DNA of 64,000 nucleotides from the NCBI GenBank assembly GCA_936450465.1, contig OW388304.1, forward strand, positions 14,365,061 to 14,429,060. Reading direction: 5' to 3'. Made by a program: the position numbers and the translations under genes. The notes below the pieces were generated by a model. That model made no database searches. It was not told the origin of the DNA and saw nothing but the letters and a program-made list of their open reading frames with translations. This document shows positions 23,889-36,800 of this stretch, piece by piece. The DNA comes from Gibbula magus (taxonomy: Eukaryota > Mollusca > Gastropoda > Trochida > Trochidae). The stretch's first letter is position 1, and each line of letters begins with the position of its first letter.

Positions 23889-25084
23889 CTCCGCTTTAAG
23901 ACAGCTGTAGGTGTTAAGCGCTTGGGAAAGAATCAGAATAATATTCTAATCTGAAACATATTATTTAGTAGAACTTTAATTTCATAATACTTTTAAAGTT
24001 GAATTTTTAAAAACGTGTAAATGAATTTATCTTTAAACCACGTATGTTAACATCAAACTAGTATAATTAATAATAGAAACAATGTTCTTAAATACCAAAT
24101 GTTATACTTAGAACCTTACTCAAAATCAACATGTTCATCGTCACGAATAAAAACACCACTGAAAGTTTCAGATACCAATTGTAAGTCTTACAATAAGTTG
24201 TGTACAAGTGAAATAGTATTTAAAATTCGCTGTAACCAAACACATACATGATTATGTCTTACAAATTGCGAAATTAAGATACTGTGTCGCCCATTCACAC
24301 AACTGCACTGGCATGATAGTCTGCAAAACAGTACGACAATTGTTGTACAATATATTACTATAGGGACAGATTCAAAGGAATCACCATAAATAGCCACCAG
24401 ATCGTATGAGATATACCTTTCAGAGTTTCTACAACAGAGTGATGTACATGTACGTGACTATTCTTGTATCTATGTGTATGTTTGTGAGAGACATGAAAAG
24501 ACAGGTGTTCATCTTTCTTGAATTATGTATAGCTATTAAGCCAGTGTTACTCTTTGTTTTAAATTCGTATAGTCAATAAAAATCTACAAATATTCAGAGA
24601 CGGAATTAAACATTTTACTTATTCTTATGGTAACTTATTTTGGGAAATCGCTGTTTTGATATTGTTTTAATTCGAACGCCGATGAGTTTGTTTATTTGAA
24701 AAACTTTTTCTCAGAATACACTGTAAGTATAAGGCTTAGCAATATCCGGGTAAATGGTTTGAAACCTGCACTGACGTCTGGATCTAAAGTGATAATTGGC
24801 AAGAAATGTTATTATATCCCTTTATTTGAAATATGTGGACAACTTATTAAATATTATCACATAAAAGAGCCAATTTGACAAAATGATTTGAAAAATACTT
24901 TTATTATCTACGAGTACATTCATATCGGGACTCATATTTTTCATACAATGCCCTATGGCAAAATGGCACTTTGTCACTGTGAAGTGGCGTTACAAATTTC
25001 TTTTTTATCGATTTCGAATTTCGTTGTTTTTTATACATCGTCGACGGAGGATAGTCAAGTTATTTGTGAAAAGTAGATGTTTGT
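23889..25084. other. Upstream flank of the short paralogue; no gene seen
   Basis: A signal-peptide exon is expected here on the minus strand. One weak candidate is a hydrophobic run ending at a GTAAGG donor near 24113, in phase 1 but with too short a Met-initiated leader. I leave it uncalled. Confidence 0.3.
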
Positions 25085-26325
25085 ATATCGTATCATCGTG
25101 CCCATCTGCATACCGGAAGCATCATTCCACAGAAACCTTGCTGCTGAGGATGATCAATGATCTCAGATGCATTGTGGATGATGGTAACATGGGAATACTT
25201 GTACTTCTGGACTTAAGTGCAGCATTCGACACGGTGGATCATGAGAAGCTGCTACACACCCTAGAACACCATGTCGGTATAAACGGGACTGCTTTATCGT
25301 GGTTTTCCTCTTACCTGACAGATAGAACCCAGGCAGTACTTGTTGGTGATACTCTCTCCAAGAAGTCAACTCTAGCGTGTGGTGTCCCACAAGGCTCCGT
25401 CATGGGACCTGTCCTCTTCCTCCTTTATATGAATCAGCTTGCTGGCATCATTGACTCCTATAATACACCTCACTACTCATATGCTGATGATAATCAGCTA
25501 GTCACTGCCTTCTCTCCGGACCAAGCAGCACCTTCTTTAACGATCATCGAAAACTGCACAACAAAGATAAAATCATGGATGACAAGCAAAGTTCTAAAAC
25601 TGAATGACAACAAAACGGAAGTATTACCGATTGGCAGCTCGAAACACTTGAAGAATTTCAAAACTGAAAGCATGAAAATTGCCTCCTCCGAAGTTGCTTT
25701 CTCTCCTCTGGTGAAGGATCTTGGAGTATGGCTGGAACCTGATCTCTCCATTGATGTACATGTTGATAGACTGTGTAAGACCTGTTACTTCTACTTACGA
25801 AGGATCGGGAACATCCTGAAGTACATCACAGGAGAAAGTGCTAAGATTCTAGTTAGATGTCTCATCACCTCAAGACTAGATTACTGCAATGGGTTACTTT
25901 TTGGTCTTAAAAAAATTCAGCTCAACCGTCTACAAAAAATTCAAAATACATCTGCCCGCATCATCTCCCTGCAGTCGAAATCATGTAGAATTACTCCAGT
26001 TCTCAAAGCGCTGCACTGGCTTCCCATTGAATCACGTATCACTTTCAAGATCCTCTGCACTGTATATAAATGTCTCCACAACCAAGCCCCATCTTACCTC
26101 ACTGACTTGATAACTGTCTACACACCAGCCAGAACTCTCCGATCTCAGAACCAGCTTTTACTCACTGTACCCATTTTCCGACTCTCAACATTTGGCAAAC
26201 GATCCTTTCTTCATGCAGCCCCAAGACTTTGGAATCCACTGCCTCTCCACATCAAAGACTCTGATTCACTTCAAGCTTTTAAATCCCATCTGAAGACACA
26301 TCTTTTCTCTTCTGTATATAACTGA
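25085..26325 (+). CDS. Reverse transcriptase and C-terminal part of ORF2, N-terminally truncated
   Basis: The open frame runs from 24955 to a TAA-type stop at 26325, but homology begins only at about 25085 (SAYRKHHSTETLLL); the first 40 or so residues are flanking sequence. Reverse transcriptase blocks follow in order: LDLSAAFDTVDH, WFSSYLTDRTQ, GVPQGSVMGPVLF and the catalytic YADD (here YADDNQL where most relatives have a T after the DD). Then come VKDLGVWLEPDLS and ITSRLDYCNGLL, and a C-terminal RSQNQLLL...WNPLPLHIK block. The active-site aspartates are present and no stop interrupts about 410 residues, so decay is slight. Endonuclease and ORF1 are missing, so it cannot be autonomous. Confidence 0.85.
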
Positions 26326-26415
26326 CTCCCTCCATCTTTCCTTGCGCTTTGAGCATGCACCAGTGTGTGGATAATAGCGCTTTATAAATGTCCATTTATT
26401 ATTCATTATTATTAT
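25085..26415 (+). mobile_element. 5'-truncated CR1/L2-type non-LTR retrotransposon
   Basis: The element starts abruptly inside the reverse transcriptase at about 25085 and ends after the ORF with a short 3' tail and TTATTATT-type repeats at 26394-26415. That is the usual 3' terminus of CR1/L2-type elements, which are commonly 5'-truncated during insertion. Confidence 0.85.
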
Positions 26416-27089
26416 ATGTCAAACTAAACTCAAGGGCAAAAGAAACTGTACCAAAATAATTTCTTTTCCAAAATGTCCAATTAGTGTTTCCATTGGGAAT
26501 AATTGAACAACATCACTTGAACACAACGTTTAATATACCCAGTGAAAAATCATGTATTTCCCAAATAATGAGATTGTGTTTATACAAAATGTAATGCATC
26601 TAAATAAGGAAAAGATGGAATCATACCTGATTGTTCTGCAAATTGACTTTTCCCACTGTTCCATGTGTAACGTTACACTGTGCATACTGTATGTGGTATG
26701 TTTGTGGAATTGCAAACACAACATGGTCAAATGGATCGTCTGTAAAACGTATATCACTTATTTATCTAATATATGCAAACTCTGATTAAAAAAGAAACAC
26801 AAACCCTATCTAAATATCTGACGACATCCTCTGAACAAAAATAGTGAGCGTAAATTATAATTTGTACTCTTAATATTTTCTCTTATGATTAGTACTAGCT
26901 CCCAAACGCAGCCTTTGTCACATTTTAGCCGACTTTGTTTGAGAATGTGCGAAAAAGTCAAGTGCATCATGCTAAACTTCGATTGGACATGCAAATCAAG
27001 GATCACAGCTGATGAAGAGGTCTATAAAATGACGCGTTGTTTGGCAATTCTGTCATTTCATCTACTCCGAAAATCAAGGTCGACAATAC
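26416..27089. other. Spacer between two mobile elements; no gene seen
   Basis: AT-rich sequence. The left terminal inverted repeat of the Tc1-like element should lie here, but I could not identify it. Confidence 0.35.
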
Positions 27090-28036
27090 CCCGGTTGAGT
27101 GCACCAGATCGAAATATTGCCATTGGTCTCATTGAGGCCGGGCAAAGTTTTGGAACTGTTGCCCGTCATCTAAATGTCCATAAAACAACTATCTCCCGAC
27201 TTTGGAATCGATATACTCAGTTCCATGCAACTGAAGACTGCTCCTGGAATGGTAGACCAAGGATCAGGATCGCTACATCCGGGTCACCCACCTACGTAAT
27301 CGGCAGGCCATACCAACCGTCACTGCAACACAGGTGCCTGGTTTGAGGAGAGAGTCGGTCAAAACCATCAGGAACCGTTTTCATTAGGCCAATCTACGTG
27401 CATGAAGAGTATTTGTCAGACCCGTCCTGACGCCAACGTCTCAGGTGGTGCACTAACGTGAAGATATGGACCCTAAGAAACTGGAGACGAGTCTGGTTCA
27501 GTGATAACTCCCGTTTCCTTCTTTACCGGCGTGACGGTAGGCAACGTGTCTTTTGACGAGGAAATGAACGTTTTGCTCCGAACTGCGTTCGACACGTTGA
27601 CATATTTGGAGAAGGAAGCGTCATGGTATGGGGAGCCATGTCTTACAACCAATAATCACACCTGGTCATCATATCCGGCAATTTGACGGCCCAACGATAC
27701 ATCAATGACGTTTATAGCCTCATCTTCTGTCGATAATCGACCAACAGAGGGAGCTGTTTCAACAGGACAATGCCCGCCCCACACATGTCGTGCAACAGTG
27801 AATTTTCTACGGAATTCCAATGTCAACATCTTGCCATGACCCTCCAGATCGCCCGACAATCATCCATGGGACCATCTTGATCGTCGTATCCGTCCACCGC
27901 AGACGTTTGAAGCACTGGCCACAGCACTACAGGGGGAGTGGAGAGCAATACCCCAGGAAAGGATTCGCTGTCTTATCCGTTCTGTTCCGAGGAGGTACAA
28001 TGCTGTAACTACAGCTCGTGGGCTCGTATGAGATAC
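27090..28036 (+). pseudogene. Tc1-like transposase, multiply frameshifted
   Basis: The N-terminal helix-turn-helix is clear: LSAPDRNIAIGLIEAGQSFG, VARHLNVHKTTISRLWNRY. Pieces of the rest occur in other frames: RVTHLRNRQAIPTVTATQ, WFSDNSRFLLYRRDGRQRV, the FGEGSVMVWGAMS block, SGNLTAQRYINDV and a fragment of the QQDNARPH-type block near 27760. A TTARG-like end lies near 28010. Stops and frameshifts separate these, so the DDE nuclease is dead. A GTGTTTATATTTTTTT-type sequence on the minus strand at about 28170-28185 may be the right terminal repeat. The left one was not found. Confidence 0.8.
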
Positions 28037-28040
28037 TGAA

Positions 28041-29987
28041 TAAAACGCCCCCTAGTTTGAATCGTGTATTTGCTAGAGACCTGTAAGATTGTGACCTTAT
28101 ACAATAGAGACATAAGTTTCACCATGCCAAATTTCATTGTGGTAACTTTCATAATACAGGTTTGGTTTAAAAAAATATAAACACTTTCTTGACATGCAAC
28201 CCTGTACAAAGTCTAGTATGTATCGACTAAATCTGGATAACTGAATACCATAACAATCTCAAACTGATTCATTGAGTTTTAGTTTAATAAAATAAAATAC
28301 TTTGTTTATGAACTGTTGTCTAATACAACTTACATATCATTAACAACATGAATTATGTATACACCGTGTATGATATTATTAAGGGCTATTTGAGTGGTGA
28401 TAGTGAATGTATAACTTTAGCATTGGCATAGGTGTGTGCTCAAGTGCTTTTTTTGTGTCAATTGCACCTCGTAGTGTGGAAAGTATTGTACAAAAGCAAG
28501 ATTTTCATAATAAAGTAAAATACAGCCGTGTCTTATTCCGACGTGTGTTTAAGTGACATGATCCTCTTGAAAGTAAATGAGGTTTTTACTGTGAATTCCT
28601 GATAGTGACAGGTTGATAGACTAAGTCAATAAACACTATTAATAACAACATAACATCTTTCGGTCACCACACACATGTGAGCGATTTATTTTCATTTTGA
28701 TAAAAAGTTATTTTTGTTTATTATATTGTTTTATATTTTATTGTTACATAAATCAATTTGAGAATTGATTTGAAATCTCAGCAACTTTAACAGTTGGCAG
28801 TGAGAATAACAGTGACAAGAGTAACCTCCCTTTTGTCAGTTCCTCACGTCAGCTGTTCCTCGTTCATCCTGGTCATTTGGCTGGAACATTTATTGTCGGC
28901 ATGCCTTTGAACCACTATTCTGGATCAGTGTGATATATAACGTGTAGTTTTCGGGACCTTTACACGACAATATGCGGTACTTTTGGAAGCATTACATCTG
29001 CTGGCAGTTTCATGACCAAATACTTGGACCAAAAACTTTCTCAAATCATCTAAGTTTCACGTAACAAACGGCATTAAACTGCAATGACGTTCTACAAAAT
29101 TCAAGACTTTGTGCTTTACTCTAAGGTCACTTACCGGACAAAAAGTCAAAACCAAGACGATAAGAAGAAAAGGCAGTACCACTTCTGACACAGGAAGTAA
29201 ACGACATTCAGTTTTCACAAGGCATAATGTTATAGTGCCAAACATCTTTTTAAAAATTATACGTGAAAAATAAACACAAAATGTTGCAATTTAAACATTT
29301 TGTTAAAGCAAACACTATAACGTATAACGTTGATATTAACATATTTGCTTTCATCACTGAAAGTTTGTGCATATGAAATGATGGTACAAATTATATGACA
29401 TCTTTATTAATATATTATATATTTGTTAATGATAGGGCATTCTGTATTTCTATATTTCGAAACAGGTTTGTTGAAAATGTACATAAATTCCTAAAGGTTG
29501 GGTGAGTATACATATGTTGCGGTGCCCTCGAGATATAACTATACAATATACCTGAACATCGGAAATAGAAAAAAACAATGAAACAATCGTTTATTGCGCG
29601 AACGGTTAGTTCCTGTATAAGAACAACGAGTACTGCTATCACAAGCTTCTCATTTAAATTCATCAACCCCCTTCGGTCCATGGCCAGCCAAATCTGAACA
29701 AAGAATCTTAATTTAAATCAAATCCTTGTTGTGAGTATTGCTTCTTTATTGCGCTCGATTCACGTAGAAAGAGTATAATTCAACACAGTAATCTCATGAC
29801 AAAATAGCCATGCTATTTATAATACCCTCAGAAAATGTTTAATAATGAAGTTGAATGTACTGAAATGCGGTCACGGTATCATTAGAAGCGACCGTAAAAT
29901 CAGTGCGACGGACGTGCAAACAAGGAAAGCACTGATTGGATGCGTAGTCATGGAGTTTATTGTGATTGGTCCCATATTTTAAGTAAT
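28041..29987. other. Intergenic; possible orphan hydrophobic exons, nothing firm
   Basis: On the minus strand a frame ending at a GTAAGT donor near 29130 encodes VVLPFLLIVLVLTFCP, and another near 29670-29600 encodes KLVIAVLVVLIQELTVRA. Either could be a signal-peptide exon, but no downstream exon could be joined, so neither is called. The rest is AT-rich without features. Confidence 0.3.
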
Positions 29988-30066
29988 GGAGAATGCATGA
30001 GGAGCCGTGGATTCGTTAAAAATAATCAACGAGCCCCGAAGGGGCTCCGAATGCATTCTCCATCTT
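29988..30066. repeat. Compound palindrome (foldback)
   Basis: GGAGAATGCAT near 29990 pairs with ATGCATTCTCC near 30052-30062. Within the right part GAGCCCC and GGGGCTC form a second tight hairpin with a GAA loop. It could be a small foldback element or an RNA hairpin; no flanking gene explains it. Confidence 0.6.
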
Positions 30067-30867
30067 AATCCATGTATGATGTCACGAAACATATATATAT
30101 GTGATTATCTAGCATTATAGACAATACATTTCAATTATGTAACCTAAAAAAATATTATCTTGCAAATTTCGGTGCCCATTCATCGATTATGGTACACATA
30201 GCCTCGACCCTTATGAAATGGATTCTTCCACGCACGTGCATGGCGCAAATCTTCAACGCAAAGCGATTTGACTGACAGCCGAACTCCTGCATTTCATGTG
30301 TTTCAGCACGATCCCCATGCGTTTCACACTTTACCAGTCTTGTTTAGAATGCAAGGATCTTACTGACAAACAATCAAATGATTACCAGCAGGCCTGGTAG
30401 TCGAATAGGTTAGGGCGCTGCGTAACAGACGAAGGGTGACATGTTCGATTCCCGGGTCAGACATTACAAAAATAATCAGATATTTTAAGATTCTAATCAG
30501 ATATACTAAGACAAAATACATCATTCTTGAACAAATTACTTTGTGAGCCATTACGAAAATGTCAAAACCTGACACCCCTCCTGATTGGATTAGTCAATGA
30601 CCAGTAGATTCTTAAAAATAATCCACTGTTAACACAATAGAGTGACGTCATCACCACGGATTAAGCGAATCGAGTATTTATATCCAAGAGGAACTCCATG
30701 GCCTGTTACCGGTCAGTGAAAAGACTTTAAACGGTCATTAAAAAAACGTTCATTTCAAAGCTGACGTTAAACCAGTGTTTTAACACACACAATCATCACC
30801 CAGGGCCTAGCGACATATAAGGACGTATAAGGTTAGAATATGTTTTGCTCCGTGGACGTATATCGCT
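30067..30867. other. Downstream flank of the sulfotransferase gene
   Basis: Contains a tRNA-like relic at about 30390-30470: a GGTTAGGGCGCTGC block and a GTTCGATTCCCGGG B box. It lacks a foldable acceptor stem, so I regard it as a SINE head and not a tRNA gene. No canonical AATAAA is seen close to the sulfotransferase stop. Confidence 0.4.
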
Positions 30868-33800
30868 CTATCTGGCATATCTCTGATAAAACCTGGATCC
30901 CGCCATCTTCTCCTCGTACACTCGGTAGTAGTCCTCCAACATATCCTCTGTGAGGTAGTTCCTCCAGTCGCCTACCTGTCCTGAAAAAAGTCGGGTTCGT
31001 CTTAATGGTTTCCTCCATAGAGTGTTCACCTGTTCGATACGGCAACTGCATATGCCACTCAAATTGGAATTGAAAGAAGTTCGAAATGGCAAACGAAATA
31101 ATCTAAAATCAGGGATCGTTTTACAAGCTAACGTTTAAAATTGTTTGTAAAAATATAATGTTAAGATGTTGAATATTGAAACAAACTTTTAATAGACATA
31201 CATGTAGTAGTATGTGAAATGCTGTGTAATTGAATTACAATAAAATATGACAATTGTTTTTCTCATTGAGAGTGACATCATGGCAAGACCGCTGCGCACA
31301 TGAAGGCAACCTGTATATATCTGCCATATTGTCTCTCCTTTGGATGGCATTTATACATTAATGCATTTCATGTATTAAACAATAGCAACAATAGCTACCG
31401 TAAAACGTCTAAAAGGCCTCTTTGAAAATACTTAACAATGCAGATGGGCAATATGGTTAAATGATTGCACAGAGAAGAATGCATCGCCCGGCCGTAAATA
31501 ATACGTATTCACATCCATTATCAGCCTACATAAGATACAAAAATGTACTTGTTTGAACTTATTTTTCAGGAGCTGTTTCAGAGATTAAATGATATTAGGT
31601 GAAGTTAGACCGAAGAGATAGCACCTGTCTATTATTCAAGTGGATCCGTCTGAAATGTAAGTCATTCACGTAACCTTGACGTTTTACTGTGAGGTTCGAA
31701 TCCCGCCAGGGGTTTCAGCGCAGTACCAACCATGGTTCGCTAGTTCCAGCCTATGCTAGCAGGTATCCCCGCGATACATAGCCACCATGGCGTTGCGGGC
31801 TTTCTCCCTGCAAAAATACTAGCAGCCGTGATATGAGTGAAAAAATATTAAAAGCGGAGTTAAACCCTCACTCACCTCACCTCACCTCACCTCACCTCAC
31901 CTCACCTCACCTCACCTCACCTCACCTTTACTGTTTGTAGTACAGGGGGACGTGACGTACCTTTTCTGTAAATACAGTTTTTCCCGTCGACTTTAAAGGT
32001 GTATTCGTCTTTGTCAGTCTTCATTTTAGAGAAGGAACATTTCTCGGTGATCTGTCGACACAGGTCCTCATTCCTCTCCAGACCAAGGAAATCAGACAGT
32101 CTTTGAACCTCTGAGAGTGGGTCCTGGGAATAAGTTATTTTCAGAATGTGAATTTTAAAAATGCCTTTGTTTATAAATGTTTGTTGTGTTATCTTTTCTT
32201 TTATAAAAGGGATCAGACAAGGTATCACACTCTATCCAATTAAATTGACAATGGTTAATTTAAAATTTAGCAATGTTATCACATTTATTTATATTCTAAA
32301 TATCAAAATGAGTATAACGTGTACATTCATTAATCTGATAATCCACTTAGAATTAACTCTAAATATCAAAATGATTATAACCTGTACATTCATTAATTTC
32401 ATAATCCACTAAGAATGAAATTCCATTTATTACACTAAGCTTGGTCTAAAGACAATATTGTTCTTAAATGAATGTCTCTAAGATTCTGCATGAAAATGTT
32501 CAATCTCCTAAGCGGTGTGTGGTTGTACATATCAATCTCGACAACGTAGAGACCTCTTCATAAATCTGCACAACAAATAATATTTTAGAACATACAGAAA
32601 ACTGTATTTTCCAAATCTAATTAACATTACGCTGCTCTGTGCGTATACTCTGCTATTTCCACCAGTATGTAACAGATTACTCTCCTTTCCCTTACATATC
32701 AAGTAAAATACATTGCCTCATTTTGCAATTATAAAAGTCGCTGAAAAAGATGTAAAATAGAAGCGAAAGATAAATCATCAATATATTAGTCAATCTGTTT
32801 GTCCTGTGAGATAAAGATTGAACAACTTTAATAAAGAATGAAGAACAATTTTATGGATACACAACTTCTTGATTCTGTATAGGCGACGTTTCGACATAGA
32901 TACTAATGTCGTTGTCAAGCAGGTGGTACTGTTGAACAAATTCCCAGGGTTTATATACAAGTAGTGTTTATACAATAGAGGAGGATGAGAAGATTTTGAG
33001 TTGTTATTACAGTAGATATGCTTGATGTACACATATTGTGTAGAAGCCAGAGAGAATGATTTACAGTGTTTATACAGCAGATGAGGTTGATGTACACAGC
33101 TTGTTAAGGAGATTAAGAACAGAGCTTGTTTAAGGATATAGATTGATTTAACAACATGATTATTGATAATTGGGGGTAATTAGGAGATGTACACAGCAAT
33201 ATGGTGATGAAAGATGAGGTAAATATGAATGTGAGTGATTAACGTATCAAGTGATGGTAGGCGTTTGGGATGTAGTATCCTTCGTCTCTGTTCAGGGCTG
33301 GTGCTATTTTCTTAATGTGGACATCAAGGTCCTAGAAAAGAACCAGGCCAACTACAAAGTAAGGAAATACCTCGAAGCCATCCACATTAAGAAAATAGCA
33401 CCAGCCCTTAACAGAGACGAAGGATACTACATCCCAAACGCCTACCATCACTTGCTACGTTAATCACTCATATTCATATTTACCTCATCTTTAATCACCA
33501 TATTGCTGTGTACATCTCCTAATTACCCCCAATTATAAATAATCATGTTGTTAAATCAATCTATATCCTTAAACAAGCTCTGTTAATCTCCTTAACAAGC
33601 TGTGTACATCAACCTCATCTGCTGTATAAACACTGTAAATCATTCTTGGCTTCTACTCAATATGTGTACATCAAGCATATCTAATGTAATAACAACTCAA
33701 AATCTTCTCATCCTCCTCTATTGTATAAACACTACTTGTATATAAACCCTGGGAATTTGTTCAACAGTACCACCTGCTTGACAACGACATTAGTATCTAT

Positions 33801-36800
33801 GTCGAAACGTCGCCTATACATAATAATAAAGTTGTGTATCCATAAAATTGTTCTTCATTCTTCATCACCTAAACTTCTAGAATGCCCATCAAAGAACATT
33901 AATAAAGCAATATTTGGATATTAGGCCTTATTGCACTTTACTGTAACAAAAGTGTTATATGGTACTACCGTATTTCCTCCTAGAGAACGCGTTTCTAATT
34001 CCTTATGACGACTTAAACTGAGACTTGGGTTGTGTACGAAGTCGATTTCTATTATTCTTATTATCTTATAACTCCTTTCCCCCCGGGTTGAATTCAAGGA
34101 AAGAAGATAAAGAAGATAAAGAAGCTCACTAACCTTGTGTGTTTCCTCGTACACCTGGATATGGACCGGTATCTCTGGGTTCTCGCTGAAAAACTTCTCC
34201 GCATCTCTGTAGTGGTTGAAGATCCCCCCACACTCCACTGGGTTAGGGAAAATGAACAATCCGATAAAAGACAAGACGGATAATGCATGTAAGAAAGTGA
34301 CTCCCATTGTCACGATTGGTTAATAACTATATACGAGTCAATATAAGTTTAGGATCCACAATCAACGTTTTCTGTGTTTATCTTTGATGCCATACTGATA
34401 ATGTACATGTACGTACTTAAATAATTGATCAGTACAATGAAAATATCGAAAAGACCACGTATTTACAATGTAAACATACCTTTGCCCTCTAGAATTAAGT
34501 AAAAGTAATCTTCAAATTTCCCAGTGTACTCGTAGACCTTGACGTCAGAGTTAAGATGATACAAGGAAACCGCGACATCTCTCGGATCTCTCAGGTTGTA
34601 GATTATTTTGACATTTTTATGTTTCAAGTCCCTTGGTCCATCCGACAGTTTCATGTGCGCATTGAGGAAGCGAGGGGAGGGGAGACAACTCAGGGCGTCA
34701 CTACTCTGCAACTCCAGAGAGAGACCGCCCTTCCATTCTGTTACTGTTTCCGCCTTTCCTTTCAATAACATACTGACAACCTCGAATATCCAGTGGTGAC
34801 CTGCATGAACACATCGAAGATAACTGGAGAACTGAACATCAACTTATTGAAGAAACATTTAGAAGTTGGTTCGATGAATGAGAATTCACATGGTTTCTAT
34901 GGATTTACAACTTTAGTGCACGAGACAATCTTTCGTTGTAGATGCTAACGTTGTCAAACAAAGGATACTAGACATGATTTACAAGATGAATAGATACACA
35001 AATGGAGAACACATCTGTACAATTGAATGGGTTGATGTGCTTCAGGATTTACACAGGCAATTAAGTTGAGTACATTGGAATATCGTTCCCGTATAGAAGC
35101 AGTACAGCAGTTATAAGCTTGTTTGGAAACAAACAGTAACGGTAGACATTAAGAAATAGATAGTGTCCAACTTCATAACACTTATGGCACATTCCGAAAT
35201 TAGATGAAAATTTAATGAAGATGACCATGGTTGTTTTGATATGCAGTGTTGATAAAGTAGTTTAAATCAAGTGTTACCTGTTCGAGGGAAGGCAGGGAAG
35301 TAGATATCACCATCCCGCATCTCAAGAGACTTGATTCCCTCTAGAGTTCCCGTGTCGTACAGGGGGAAGTAGTAACTGTCTTCGAAATGTTTAAACTTCA
35401 TCCTGTTTCCACTCCTGTCAGTAAAGTAGATGTATTCACCATCCAGACTTCCATTAAACGCCGCCTCGTTGACCTGAAGTGACAGATGACCGTTGATGAT
35501 GTTGTATTTAAAAGGTAGACGTATATCAGTGGAGACTACCTTGACCAGTGCTTGTTTGTATCTTGCTGAGTTGTTCGACTTCAATGTAATGCCTATCTTT
35601 AAAATTACTCTGGGTGATACTCGTGTACTCTTTAATAGAGATGACACATGTCTGTCGGCAGATGAACTGGTACAAATTTCGACTGCAAATTTTAATAAGT
35701 TCATTTTCTCCAGAATATGTTTTTCAAGAGATATTTCATACACCGATTTAACAATTGTTTTCTTCTTGTTGCGTCTTTTTCGTTTCATGCATATGCTCCT
35801 TCTTCTATCCCTTCATCTAATGCTAAAACACGACACGGCCAAGAAACCCGACCAAAGTATGTGAAATTTAGGGAAATTTAATACCGGTACGTGCTACCTA
35901 CATGTATGTGCTATTGTGTTGCTCCACTGCATTTGACGCAACTGCGTAACGTCAGTGTTCACTCGATGTTTTGATAAAAACATAATTGTGTTTATTTGAT
36001 CATGTAGCTTTTGCAAACGTAGCAGAAACTATTTGTTAAAATCACCATGTGATAGATGTAGACACATATTTCGCTTTGTTTGCATGTGCAATATACAACC
36101 CTCATCAGCTAAGTACATGTACCTATGCGAAATCACTGCTCCGAAAGCTGGGGATCAAATACTTGGATCCAAGTTATTGAGCAATACCTTTGTCGGAGTT
36201 ATCAATGTATGATGCAGGTCATCATTAACTTCATTTCATGGATTTCAAAACAAAGTATTGCTGTCAGATTGATACTGTTTTTTTCAATAACATATATTTT
36301 GGTAAGAGGTGTGCCCCCTTTCATTCATCGGGGTATCATACTTCATACTTATGTCTGTTCAAATAACATAAGGTGCTAGAATCGCTGGTTCAAAATAGGT
36401 GCGGACATTTTGGATTTCAGTTAACTTTATATTGACTATTGATTGAAAGGATTCCAAAATGACGATTATTTAAAAGCCATGTTTTTTTAAAACATTGAAG
36501 ATAAGGCCAAGCAAAATAAAATTAAAAAATCCTATATTTTATTTGTATTCACTTAACGTGGATTAACTTAGCTTGTACTTTTGTTTGTAGCGTTCCTCGT
36601 TTATGATGCGTCAATAAAAAACGTAATTTGCTCAGATAGATGATCTGAAGGAGCCCGAGTGAAGGATGTTACACCTACACGAGTATGGCTTTTTAGCAAG
36701 TTGTCAATCAGTAAAACTGTGTAAGACATTTAACCCAGACATGAAGAGGCCTTAACAACTGTGGCACGGCACTCGTGTTCGTGCAGTGTGATTTTATGAG

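Noticed and set aside
24955..25084. First 43 codons of the reverse transcriptase frame as part of the protein
   Set aside because: No similarity to the family before SAYRKHHSTET; the element is 5'-truncated and the frame simply extends into flanking DNA.
29057..29245. Hydrophobic minus-strand exon ending at GTAAGT
   Set aside because: Looks like a signal exon, but no in-phase downstream exon was found; left uncalled.
30385..30470. Functional tRNA gene
   Set aside because: A B box and a partial A box are present, but no acceptor stem can be formed; tRNA-derived repeat.
32790..33032. Minus-strand frame of 80 codons in the inverted repeat
   Set aside because: Mirrored in the other arm with a different end; non-coding terminal region of the Penelope-like remnant.
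35474..35788. Basic N-terminal extension (MKRKRRNKKK...) continuing in frame into the sulfotransferase exon
   Set aside because: A CACTTCAG acceptor at 35474 in phase 0 joins the exon to either of two upstream first exons and gives the normal SULT length. The extension has no family similarity.
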